From an uncultured Eubacteriales bacterium (GTDB taxonomy: Bacteria; Bacillota; Clostridia; Christensenellales; Aristaeellaceae), in assembly GCA_902764915.1 (NCBI GenBank), contig CACWXY010000004.1, forward strand, positions 62,001 to 126,000: DNA of 64,000 nt, given 5' to 3'. Shown here piece by piece: positions 51,043 to 58,779 of the stretch (positions are counted from its first letter, which is position 1; each line of letters starts with the position of its first letter). The notes beneath the pieces were generated by a model. The model did not search any database, was not told the origin of the DNA, and was given only the letters and a program-made list of their open reading frames with translations. The translations under genes were made by a program, and so were the position numbers.

Positions 51043-51573
51043 TTGTATAAAGGGAAATTGGTCACACTTCGCGCCTTTGAAAGCGATGACCTTACAAAGA
51101 ATCACGCGTTTGTCAATGATGCCGACACGGCACTGCTGATGCTGCGCGGCTTTCCCCTGCCCTCATCCTATGCTGATGAACAGCAGTGGCTTAGTCAGCA
51201 GACCAGCTATACCCGGGGCGAATACCAGTTTGCTGTGGACAACGAAGACGGCGAACTGATCGGCCGGTGTGGGATTACCCGGATCGACTGGAAAAACCGT
51301 TCCGGTGATCTGGCCATCATGATCGGAAGCGCCTTCCGCGGGAAAGGATACGGCAGCGATGCCATGCGTGTTCTGTGCGGCTTTGCGTTCCGGCAGATGA
51401 ATCTGCATCACCTGAAAGTGTCCGTCTTGGCGTTCAATCATGCTGCCATAGCCTGCTATGAGAAGATAGGCTTTGTACGGGAAGGCGTGCTGCGCGAGGA
51501 CGTCTTTCGAAACGGACGGTATACCGATGTTATAGAACTGGGCCTGCTGGAAAGCGAATGGCCTTCCGAGTAA
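51043..51573 (+). CDS. GNAT acetyltransferase, RimJ/RimL type
   Basis: A 176-residue GNAT enzyme that uses acetyl-CoA. The domain starts with LVTLRAFESDDL, has the pyrophosphate loop region AFRGKGYGSDAMRVL (Q/R-x-x-G-x-G/A) and ends with the typical NHAAIACYEKIGFVREGVLRE. Substrate could be a protein N-terminus or a small amine. TTG 51043 is the start because GGAGG is eight bases upstream, three bases after recD2, so the genes are coupled. Confidence 0.9.
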   Translation: MYKGKLVTLRAFESDDLTKNHAFVNDADTALLMLRGFPLPSSYADEQQWLSQQTSYTRGEYQFAVDNEDGELIGRCGITRIDWKNRSGDLAIMIGSAFRGKGYGSDAMRVLCGFAFRQMNLHHLKVSVLAFNHAAIACYEKIGFVREGVLREDVFRNGRYTDVIELGLLESEWPSE

Positions 51574-51590
51574 ACTGCATGGAGGATTAC

Positions 51591-52919
51591 ATGTTTTCCA
51601 ATCATAAGTGTATTGTCACCAAGTTCGGCGGAAGCTCCCTTGCCGATGCCGCTCAGTTCCGCAAGGTCCGGGATATCCTGATGCGGGATCCGGCCAGGCG
51701 CTATGTCGTTCCCTCTGCACCCGGAAGACGCTTTGACGGGGATACCAAGGTCACGGATCTTCTCTATGCCTGTCATAGAGCGGTCCGCAACGGTGAGGAC
51801 CTGGAAGTGCCTTTTTCTCAGGTGCGTGCACGCTATGAAGAGATTCACAGGGAACTGGGGCTGAGCATTGACCTGGACAGTGAGCTGAATCATATCCATG
51901 ACAAGATGCTGTCCGGCGCCGATGCGGACTACTGTGCCAGCCGCGGTGAATACCTCAACGGTCTTCTTCTGGCTGACTTCCTGTCCTGGCGCTTCATGGA
52001 CGCCGCCAAGGTCGTGTTCTTCGACGACGCCTCCAATTTTGACTCCGAAAAGACCAATGTAGTCATGATGGCACTTCTCGCCGACGATACGCCCACGGTC
52101 ATTCCCGGGTTTTACGGCGTCTGTCCCAGCGGGCGCATCCATACGTTCTCAAGGGGCGGGAGCGATATCACAGGCGCCATTGTCGCCCGTGCCGTGCGGG
52201 CGGAGACCTACGAAAACTGGACCGACGTGTCGGGCTTTCTCATGGCGGACCCGCGGATTGTGGAGCATCCCCAGGAGATCAGCCGGATCACCTATGCAGA
52301 ACTGCGCGAGCTGAGCTATATGGGTGCGTCCGTTCTGCACGAGGATGCCATGTTCCCCGTGCATAAGGTCGGGATCCCCACCGTTATCCGCAACACCAAT
52401 CATCCGGAGGATGAGGGGACGCTGATCTCACTGGCCCTGCCGGCCCTGCCCACAGAACCGACCATTACCGGCATTGCCGGACACAAGGGCTTCAGTGTGG
52501 TCGCCGTGGAAAAGGCCATGATGAATTCGGAGATCGGGTTTGGACGGAAGGTACTGCAGATCTTTGAGGAATGCGGCATTTCCTTTGAGCACATGCCCTC
52601 CGGGATTGACTCTCTCAGCGTGGTCGTCTCCGGTGAAGCCTTTGCCCCGCATCGGGAGGAGATCGTCGGAAAGATTGCCGAGATCTGTGAACCGGACGCG
52701 CTGACCATTCACGACAATATGTCCATTATCGCCACTGTCGGGCGCGGGATGGTATCCAACTGCGGCACTGCCGCGCGCCTTTTCTCCGCCATGAGCCGCG
52801 CCGGGATTAACGTACGCATGATCGATCAGGGCTCCAGCGAGCTGTCGATTATCGTAGGTGTGGATGATCAGGACTTTGAGCGCACTATCCGCGCAATCTA
52901 TCAGGAATTCGTCGGCTGA
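51591..52919 (+). CDS. Aspartate kinase
   Basis: A 442-residue aspartokinase, first enzyme of the lysine, threonine, methionine and diaminopimelate pathway. KFGGSSLAD binds ATP at the N-terminus; GFYGV and FSRGGSDITGA are substrate-site motifs. Two ACT domains in the C-terminal 150 residues provide feedback control. It is a monofunctional enzyme without a homoserine dehydrogenase domain. The start follows GGAGGATTAC by direct spacing; the gene follows the GNAT gene by 17 bases and is part of the long plus-strand run. Confidence 0.94.
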   Translation: MFSNHKCIVTKFGGSSLADAAQFRKVRDILMRDPARRYVVPSAPGRRFDGDTKVTDLLYACHRAVRNGEDLEVPFSQVRARYEEIHRELGLSIDLDSELNHIHDKMLSGADADYCASRGEYLNGLLLADFLSWRFMDAAKVVFFDDASNFDSEKTNVVMMALLADDTPTVIPGFYGVCPSGRIHTFSRGGSDITGAIVARAVRAETYENWTDVSGFLMADPRIVEHPQEISRITYAELRELSYMGASVLHEDAMFPVHKVGIPTVIRNTNHPEDEGTLISLALPALPTEPTITGIAGHKGFSVVAVEKAMMNSEIGFGRKVLQIFEECGISFEHMPSGIDSLSVVVSGEAFAPHREEIVGKIAEICEPDALTIHDNMSIIATVGRGMVSNCGTAARLFSAMSRAGINVRMIDQGSSELSIIVGVDDQDFERTIRAIYQEFVG

Positions 52920-52955
52920 CCCGGGACTTTTGCTCCCGCAGGAGGTACTGGCTTT

Positions 52956-54311
52956 ATGCAAAACCCCTATTCCGGCATGCCCCCCGCGCCGATGGCGCAG
53001 GGCGGTCCTTCGCCATCCTATCCGCCTGAAGGCGCGCAGGCCTTTACCGGTCAGTCCGCGCCGCCCCCAGGCGTCTCCGGTTTCGTGCCCTCACCACCGG
53101 AAACCAAAAACATGCAGGCACATAAACGCCGGGGCGGGATGTCCCCCTTCCAGGTTCTGCTTCTTCTGGCACTTCTCGCACTGATCGCCTGGTATCTTTT
53201 CCAGAGCTTTGCGCCCTCCGCACAGCGCTACGGCACTGTACAGGCCGGCATGCTCGGTGCGTATTATACCGGGGACGCGCTGATCGTGCGCAACGAAACG
53301 CCCTACGATGCAGACGGCGTCACTTCCATCACCTATGTGGCCAAGGAGGGCAGCAATATTGCCCGCGGCACGCATATCTGCGATGTCTATTCCTCCGGTT
53401 ACTCCACCCGTGAGACAACGACACTGCAGGGCTACCGGGACCAGATCCGCGATTATCAGGCCGATCTTCTCGAGCAGGAAACGACCTATGACGCAAAGCT
53501 GGAACGCGTGGAGACCGATGTGCTCTCCCGTGCCAAGGAAGTAAGGCAGATCATCGCCGGCACGCGAGGCAACCTCATCAATCAGGAAATGCTTCTGGAT
53601 GCCGCCATTACAGCGCGCCAGCAGTACCTGCGGCAGAAATACTCCGCAGACCAGCGTCTGCAGCGGCTGTACGACGATGAGCAGGCGCAGCTGCAGCGCA
53701 TTGACTCCTGGACCAAGCAGTTTGTCGCCACGAGGGACGGCCTGATCTCCTTTTACTGCGACGGTTACGAGTATGGCCTGAACACGTCCAACGTGGCCAC
53801 GTTTTCGCCCCAGGAGGTCCGTCAGATGCTGCAGGGCCAGCTGCCGTCCGGCACCCAGATCTCCAAGAGCAAGACCACGATTTACCGTACAGTCACGGAT
53901 GGACAGTGGTATGTGCTTATGCTGGTGGATGACAACAGCTGGAACCCAGTAGAGCAGCAGGTCTATGAACTGCAGATCGAGCGGCAGGAAAACACGGTGG
54001 TCTCCGCTGTGGTTGACAAGGTCATCCGCTCCGGCGGTGAGCTTCTGGTGCGTCTGCTCGTCAATGCACCGGTCAGCCCCGTGCTCTATATCCGCACCTG
54101 TAAGGTACAGATCGGTGACTCTGTCACCACACTGATGGTTCCCGCCCGCGCACTCTATACCCAGGACGGCATGCAGGGCGTTGTCGTCGTGGACGGAGAC
54201 AATCAGCTCTTTGTTCCCGTGTCGGTGGTATACCGTCAGGGGAATGACGTATATGTCACCTCAATCTATCAGGGCATGCTCTATCACGGACAGAGCGTGC
54301 TTCTGTTCTGA
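52956..54311 (+). CDS. HlyD-like membrane protein of the division cluster
   Basis: A 451-residue protein with a Pro/Gly-rich cytoplasmic N-terminus (about 1-60), one membrane helix (VLLLLALLALIAWYLF), a barrel-sandwich half-motif (YTGDALIVRNE), a coiled coil (about 150-240) and a second beta-rich part with the other sandwich half. This is the layout of HlyD/RND adaptor proteins, which is often seen just before yggS and sepF in Clostridia. Its role in division or secretion is not established. It starts with GCAGGAGGTACTGGCTTT as ribosome site. Confidence 0.8.
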   Translation: MQNPYSGMPPAPMAQGGPSPSYPPEGAQAFTGQSAPPPGVSGFVPSPPETKNMQAHKRRGGMSPFQVLLLLALLALIAWYLFQSFAPSAQRYGTVQAGMLGAYYTGDALIVRNETPYDADGVTSITYVAKEGSNIARGTHICDVYSSGYSTRETTTLQGYRDQIRDYQADLLEQETTYDAKLERVETDVLSRAKEVRQIIAGTRGNLINQEMLLDAAITARQQYLRQKYSADQRLQRLYDDEQAQLQRIDSWTKQFVATRDGLISFYCDGYEYGLNTSNVATFSPQEVRQMLQGQLPSGTQISKSKTTIYRTVTDGQWYVLMLVDDNSWNPVEQQVYELQIERQENTVVSAVVDKVIRSGGELLVRLLVNAPVSPVLYIRTCKVQIGDSVTTLMVPARALYTQDGMQGVVVVDGDNQLFVPVSVVYRQGNDVYVTSIYQGMLYHGQSVLLF

Positions 54312-54328
54312 CGAAAGGAAGCCTTCCG

Positions 54329-55027
54329 ATGGACTTTGCGACAGCGCTTGCGCAGAGAGTCAGCGATGTACAGCATTCGCTGGAGGAAGCGACTGAAGGC
54401 CGCTATCCCGCACCGCGTATCATTGCCGTCACCAAAACACACCCTCTGGAGAAGATTCTCCCCCTTGCCTCCCTGGGTCTCTGGGACATCGGGGAAAACC
54501 GGGTACAGGAAATACGTGACAAGCAGCCCGCTCTGCCTCCTTCTTTCCGGGTTCACATGATCGGTCGGTTGCAAACCAATAAAGTAAAATATATAATGAA
54601 AAAAGTGTGTCTCATCCAGTCGGTTGACCGGATGGAACTGGCCGAGATGATCCATCGGCAGGCATGCCTCCAGGAAACGGTCATGCCCGTACTGGTGCAG
54701 GTCAGTCCGGCCGGGGAAGCGCAGAAGGGCGGTATTGCGCCCGAAGCGCTGGAGGGATTTCTGCGCGCGCTCTCCGGCATGTCCGGACTTCATGTCAGGG
54801 GACTGATGGCTGTCATGCCGCACACCGACGACACAGATCTCCTGGATACACTCTTTTTCCAGATGCGATGCCGGTTTGAACAGATGCGCGACCTGGCAAT
54901 CAACGGGATTGATATGGAGGAACTCTCCATGGGAATGTCCGAGGATTACCGGCTTGCCGCACGCCATGGTGCTACCATGGTACGCGTGGGAAGCGCACTG
55001 TTCGGACCGAGGGAATACCCAATGTAA
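54329..55027 (+). CDS. YggS/YlmE-family PLP homeostasis protein
   Basis: A 232-residue pyridoxal-phosphate-binding barrel protein. Lys36 in AVTKTHP binds PLP; IGRLQTNKVKYI and the C-terminal LSMGMSEDYRLAARHGATMVRVGSALFG (phosphate site) are conserved. The family maintains PLP and amino acid balance and is next to sepF in many Gram-positives (ylmE). It follows the HlyD-like gene by 17 bases. Confidence 0.94.
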   Translation: MDFATALAQRVSDVQHSLEEATEGRYPAPRIIAVTKTHPLEKILPLASLGLWDIGENRVQEIRDKQPALPPSFRVHMIGRLQTNKVKYIMKKVCLIQSVDRMELAEMIHRQACLQETVMPVLVQVSPAGEAQKGGIAPEALEGFLRALSGMSGLHVRGLMAVMPHTDDTDLLDTLFFQMRCRFEQMRDLAINGIDMEELSMGMSEDYRLAARHGATMVRVGSALFGPREYPM

Positions 55028-55060
55028 TATGAAACCACAATCTTGGAGGACCGATAATCC

Positions 55061-56023
55061 ATGACCCTGAAAGAACACTTCAGTCGCTTCATGACGCTTC
55101 TGCGTCAGGGACCGTACGGTGACAGCGAAGGCTATATGAAGGCCAATATGCCCAACGGCGGACATACCGGCTGGCATCCCATCCCGGAAAAGAAGCAGCG
55201 AACCCGCACCGGAATGACACAGCAGAACACGCCTGTGCATACGGGATATACGCAGAACCAGATGCAGACCGGGTATCAGGCAGGAAACGCACCGCAGCAG
55301 ACCGGATATCAGGCGGGTGCTTTCCAGCAGACCGGGTATCAGGCATCAGCGTCTTCCCAGACCGGATACCAGGCAGGCGCCTTCCAGCAGACCGGATATC
55401 AGGCAGGTGCCTTCCAGCAGACCGGATATCAGGCAGGTGCTTTCCAGCAGACCGGGTATCAGGCGGGTGCCTTCCAGCAGACCGGGGCTTTTGCGAACGG
55501 ATACGGGGCCGGTCGCGCCACGCGCACACCGGAAGCGGCACAGAACGCACAGGGTGCGGATAATCTGCGGTATTTCCCCGGAACATTTGTCTCGGAGGAT
55601 GGTTCCGCCTTCCGCATGGTCGAGCGTCTCGCCCAGCCCGTATCAGCAGCCTCCTGCTATCGGCTGATTGAGTTCATGCGCAATGGGGAATCCATTATTG
55701 TCAATACAGAGCTGATCCGGGATGAGTACGAGGTTACCCGCTGTCTGGATCTGCTTTATGGGGCCGCCTTTACCATGGGCTATACCTTTACACGGATCGC
55801 ATCCCGGTCCATTTATCTGATCTCCCCCGCCTCTGTCATGGTCATGCCCTATGAATCTCTGCGCCAGCTCAATGAACAGGACGCAGCCCAGCGCTGGCCC
55901 GGCTCAACCAAGGAATCGGTTGGTCTTGAAAATGAAGGGAGGCCGCTCCGGAGGGGTGGTGACTTTCGTCCGCGCAGGAATGAAAGCGCCTTCGGCCGTT
56001 CCGAACAGCGATTCTCCGTCTGA
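55061..56023 (+). CDS. sepF: Cell division protein SepF with Gln/Tyr repeat linker
   Basis: A 320-residue SepF, roughly twice the usual length. The N-terminal amphipathic helix (LKEHFSRFMTLL) would bind the membrane. Residues about 69-150 hold tandem copies of a QTGYQAGAFQ unit, a low-complexity Gln/Tyr/Gly linker. The core domain (about 185-275; MVERLAQPVSAASCYRLIEF, then YEVTRCLDLLYGAAFTMG) is the part that polymerises and binds FtsZ. A basic, Arg-rich tail follows. SepF anchors FtsZ to the membrane. It lies between yggS and yggT as usual. The repeat is very similar at the nucleotide level, so copy number may vary. Confidence 0.93.
   Translation: MTLKEHFSRFMTLLRQGPYGDSEGYMKANMPNGGHTGWHPIPEKKQRTRTGMTQQNTPVHTGYTQNQMQTGYQAGNAPQQTGYQAGAFQQTGYQASASSQTGYQAGAFQQTGYQAGAFQQTGYQAGAFQQTGYQAGAFQQTGAFANGYGAGRATRTPEAAQNAQGADNLRYFPGTFVSEDGSAFRMVERLAQPVSAASCYRLIEFMRNGESIIVNTELIRDEYEVTRCLDLLYGAAFTMGYTFTRIASRSIYLISPASVMVMPYESLRQLNEQDAAQRWPGSTKESVGLENEGRPLRRGGDFRPRRNESAFGRSEQRFSV
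55265..55507 (+). repeat. 30-bp in-frame tandem repeat inside sepF
   Basis: Seven units start with CAGACCGG at 55265, 55298, 55328, 55358, 55388, 55418 and 55448, with a partial eighth at 55478. The first is 33 bases, the others 30, and each encodes QTGYQA plus four variable residues (mostly GAFQ). Confidence 0.95.
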
Positions 56024-56070
56024 TCGCAGTCTGAACATGGCTGTGTAATCCCTGAAAGGAGGGGCTTTGC

Positions 56071-56340
56071 ATGCGCCTGATTATGGGCCTTGTTGACCTT
56101 GTGCTGAATCTTTTCAGTCTGTGCCTGTGGATCTATGTCATTCTGTCCTGGATCCGTCCCGCTTCCAACCGCTGGACAGAGCTCCTGCGCTCCATTGTGG
56201 AGCCCGTTCTCACGCCCATCCGGAATTTTCTGCGTCAGCACCTGCCCGGACAGCTGCAGATGTTTGACTGGTCGCCGATTGCATGCTGGCTTATGATCTC
56301 TCTTCTGCGTCAGCTGCTCTCGCCGCTGCGTTACTTCTGA
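56071..56340 (+). CDS. YggT/YlmG-family membrane protein
   Basis: An 89-residue protein with two hydrophobic stretches (VDLVLNLFSLCLWIYVILSW and a C-terminal helix) and the conserved PVLTPIRNFLRQ. YggT proteins occur in division clusters of bacteria and in plastids, with a role in membrane organisation or osmotic response. Its stop codon overlaps the ylmH start by one base. Confidence 0.9.
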   Translation: MRLIMGLVDLVLNLFSLCLWIYVILSWIRPASNRWTELLRSIVEPVLTPIRNFLRQHLPGQLQMFDWSPIACWLMISLLRQLLSPLRYF

Positions 56341-57104
56341 TGCAGTCCCTGACATCGGAGGAAACCCGCCTCCTGGACCGGGCACGGGGGGAGGCGCGGC
56401 GCGCAGAAAGGACAGGAAGGGCTGTATGCGGAAAATGCATTCCCCTGAGCCAGCAGCATCTGATTGCCCAGGCTGCCAATGAAAGCGGCATTGCGTATTC
56501 CGTCTGCGGCGGATGGCCGGATGCGGAGCGTGTGCAGTACTGCCTGCATCCGGAAGATACAGCGCCTGTGTTTTCCGGAGTATGGCTCCATGTTTCCTGG
56601 AACGCGCGCTTTTCCTCGCCATCCCATCGGGATCTGCTGGGAAGCCTGATGGGGCTCGGCATGGACCGGGACCTGTTCGGCGATCTCCTTGTGGAGGACG
56701 GGCACGCCTATGTGTTTGCGCTGCCGGAGCTGGCCCGGCGTCTGCCTGTGGAATGGCAGAGTGCCGGACACGCCGCGCTGACCGTTGAGGAAATGGATAC
56801 GCCCCCCTCGATTCAGCCACCGCAGGGCACAGCCCTTCGCATGACCGTATCCTCTCCGCGTCTTGACGCCATACTTTCCGACAGCCTGCATCTGTCCCGC
56901 GCCAGAAGCGCCGATCTCATCCGTGCCGGCCATGTGTCGCTCAATCACCGGGAAGAGCTGCGCACGGACCGTATTCTGCATCCCGGAGATCTTCTGTCCG
57001 TGCGCGGCTTTGGCCGGGTGCGGATTGATTCAATCGGTGAAGAGACCCGAAAAGGCCGTCTGCCGGTTATGTGTACACTGTTTTCTTCCAAAACATCGCT
57101 GTGA
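56340..57104 (+). CDS. ylmH: YlmH-like S4-domain RNA-binding protein
   Basis: A 254-residue YlmH protein. The N-terminal two thirds contain an RRM-like fold (SGIAYSVCGGWPDAERVQYC), and the C-terminal S4 domain reads SPRLDAILSDSLHLSRARSA, then LIRAGHVSLN. In Bacillus YlmH can rescue stalled ribosomes with peptidyl-tRNA. The ATG shares a base with the yggT stop codon, so I chose 56340 rather than an upstream start inside yggT. Confidence 0.93.
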   Translation: MQSLTSEETRLLDRARGEARRAERTGRAVCGKCIPLSQQHLIAQAANESGIAYSVCGGWPDAERVQYCLHPEDTAPVFSGVWLHVSWNARFSSPSHRDLLGSLMGLGMDRDLFGDLLVEDGHAYVFALPELARRLPVEWQSAGHAALTVEEMDTPPSIQPPQGTALRMTVSSPRLDAILSDSLHLSRARSADLIRAGHVSLNHREELRTDRILHPGDLLSVRGFGRVRIDSIGEETRKGRLPVMCTLFSSKTSL

Positions 57105-57117
57105 AAGGAGTCTGTCT

Positions 57118-57609
57118 ATGCCGAACATTACTGTCGAAGTCATTGCCAACAAAGAATTCTCCATCAAGCCCCGTGGCTATGACCAGGAAGAAGTGGATAC
57201 CTTCCTGGATGAAATCTGCGATGAGATGGAGCAGATGCTCAAAAACATTTCTCAGCTGCAGCAGCAGCTCCGGGAAGCGCAGGCACAGGCAAACCGCCCC
57301 GTCCAGAGCGCACCGGCTGCGCCAGCCCCAAGCCCTGTAGACGCCAGCGAATCCTCCCTGCGCGAGATCCTGCTCATGGCTCAGAAAGTCAAGGATGAAA
57401 CCATTGCAGATGCACGCAAGAAGGCCGATGAGATCATTGAAAACGCGCAGAAGAAGGCAGAAGATCAGCTGGGCGCCATCGCATCGGAACGTGATTCCCT
57501 GACCCGTCAGGTAGAAGCCCTGCGGGAAACCGCCAAGGATTACAAGTCGCGTTTCGCGGCCCTGATCTCCCAGCAGCAGGAAGCCCTGCAGAAAATCAAT
57601 GACCTGTAA
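57118..57609 (+). CDS. divIVA: DivIVA-domain cell division/polarity protein
   Basis: A 163-residue coiled-coil protein. The N-terminal membrane-binding domain shows the conserved FSIKPRGYDQEEVDTFLDEI, followed by a coiled coil, a Pro/Ala linker (SAPAAPAPSP) and a second coiled coil (about 85-160). DivIVA senses negative membrane curvature and marks septa and poles. It is the last gene of the division cluster and ends at a terminator; ileS, the usual next gene in Bacillus, is absent. Confidence 0.95.
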   Translation: MPNITVEVIANKEFSIKPRGYDQEEVDTFLDEICDEMEQMLKNISQLQQQLREAQAQANRPVQSAPAAPAPSPVDASESSLREILLMAQKVKDETIADARKKADEIIENAQKKAEDQLGAIASERDSLTRQVEALRETAKDYKSRFAALISQQQEALQKINDL

Positions 57610-57620
57610 TGGAACACACA

Positions 57621-57647
57621 GGAAAGACGCTCCCGTCTTTCCTTTTT
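57621..57647 (+). terminator. Terminator after divIVA
   Basis: GGAAAGACG (57621-57629) pairs with CGTCTTTCC (57634-57642) and is followed by T residues. It separates the division cluster from the decarboxylase gene, which starts only 17 bases later. Confidence 0.85.
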
Positions 57648-57663
57648 CGATAGGAGAAAAGCC

Positions 57664-58779
57664 ATGGATGCACAACGCTTTCTTTCCCTGACCGGCGCCC
57701 GCTTTTTTACCGGCGTTCCCGACTCCCTGCTGCGGCCTTTCCTGGACACACTGATGCGATTGTATCCGCCGGACACTGCTGCCCATGTGATTGCGGCCAA
57801 TGAAGGCAGTGCAGTCGCTCTGGCAGCCGGACATTACCTGGCCTCCGGAGATGTGGGGCTTGTCTATCTGCAGAACAGCGGTATGGGGCATATGCTGAAC
57901 CCAGCCGTTTCGCTTCTGCACCCGAAGGTCTACGGGATTCCTGTACTCTTTGTCATCGGCTGGCGAGGACAGCCCGGCGTGCATGACGAGCCGCAGCATG
58001 TATACCAGGGCGAGATCACACTGAAGCTTCTGGATGACATGCAGATCCCCTATTCGGTGGTCACCAGGGATACGCAGCCCTCCGACATGGAGGATACCAT
58101 GCGCAGCTTCCGAGCCCGCTTCGCGGAAGGCATCAGCTGTGCCTTTGTCGTGGAAAAAGGCGCGCTGACCCAGGAATCGCCTTACCCCTACACGCATCCC
58201 GCTCCGCTTTCCAGAGAACACGCCCTGGAGATTCTCACGGAATACACCGGCAATGCGCCTATTGTCTCCACCACCGGAAAAGCCAGCCGCGAGCTGTTCG
58301 AAATCCGGGAGAGAAAGGGCCAGGGGCATGGGCTGGACTTTCTGACGGTAGGCTCCATGGGACATGCCTCCTCCATTGCCCTCGGCATCTGTCTGGAAAA
58401 GCCGGACACCCGCGTCTACTGTGTGGACGGAGACGGCGCACTTCTCATGCATATGGGTGCGCTGGTCACCATTGCCCGCACTCACCCGCGCAACCTTACC
58501 TATATTCTTCTCAATAATGCCTCCCATGACACCGTGGGCGGCATGCCCACCGCCATTGAGACGCTTGCCTGCGACAGATGGGCTGCAGACCTCGGATTTG
58601 ACAGGGTCTGCCTGTGCCAGGACGAAAACGCACTGCGTCAGGCGCTGGCACAGAAGCAGGAGGGTCTTGTATTCCTGGAATGCCGCGTAGCCGGCGGTGC
58701 CCGGGATAACCTGGGCCGGCCCACTACATCACCTGCAGAAAACCGGGATGCGTTCATGAGGACGCTCTGCCATGGATGA
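57664..58779 (+). CDS. Phosphonopyruvate decarboxylase (ThDP enzyme)
   Basis: A 371-residue thiamine diphosphate enzyme like phosphonopyruvate or sulfopyruvate decarboxylase. The N-terminal PYR domain has the catalytic Glu in ANEGSAVALAAGHYL and the family NSGMGHMLNP; the C-terminal PP domain has the ThDP motif GDGALLMHMG, then LLNNASHDTVGG. Phosphonopyruvate decarboxylase makes phosphonoacetaldehyde in phosphonate biosynthesis. No PEP mutase or aminotransferase is in the window, so the route is incomplete here. Its stop is overlapped by eight bases by the helicase gene. Confidence 0.88.
   Translation: MDAQRFLSLTGARFFTGVPDSLLRPFLDTLMRLYPPDTAAHVIAANEGSAVALAAGHYLASGDVGLVYLQNSGMGHMLNPAVSLLHPKVYGIPVLFVIGWRGQPGVHDEPQHVYQGEITLKLLDDMQIPYSVVTRDTQPSDMEDTMRSFRARFAEGISCAFVVEKGALTQESPYPYTHPAPLSREHALEILTEYTGNAPIVSTTGKASRELFEIRERKGQGHGLDFLTVGSMGHASSIALGICLEKPDTRVYCVDGDGALLMHMGALVTIARTHPRNLTYILLNNASHDTVGGMPTAIETLACDRWAADLGFDRVCLCQDENALRQALAQKQEGLVFLECRVAGGARDNLGRPTTSPAENRDAFMRTLCHG

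Noticed and set aside
55265..55507. The 30-bp repeats considered as a CRISPR array
   Set aside because: The units are contiguous without spacers and are in frame within sepF.
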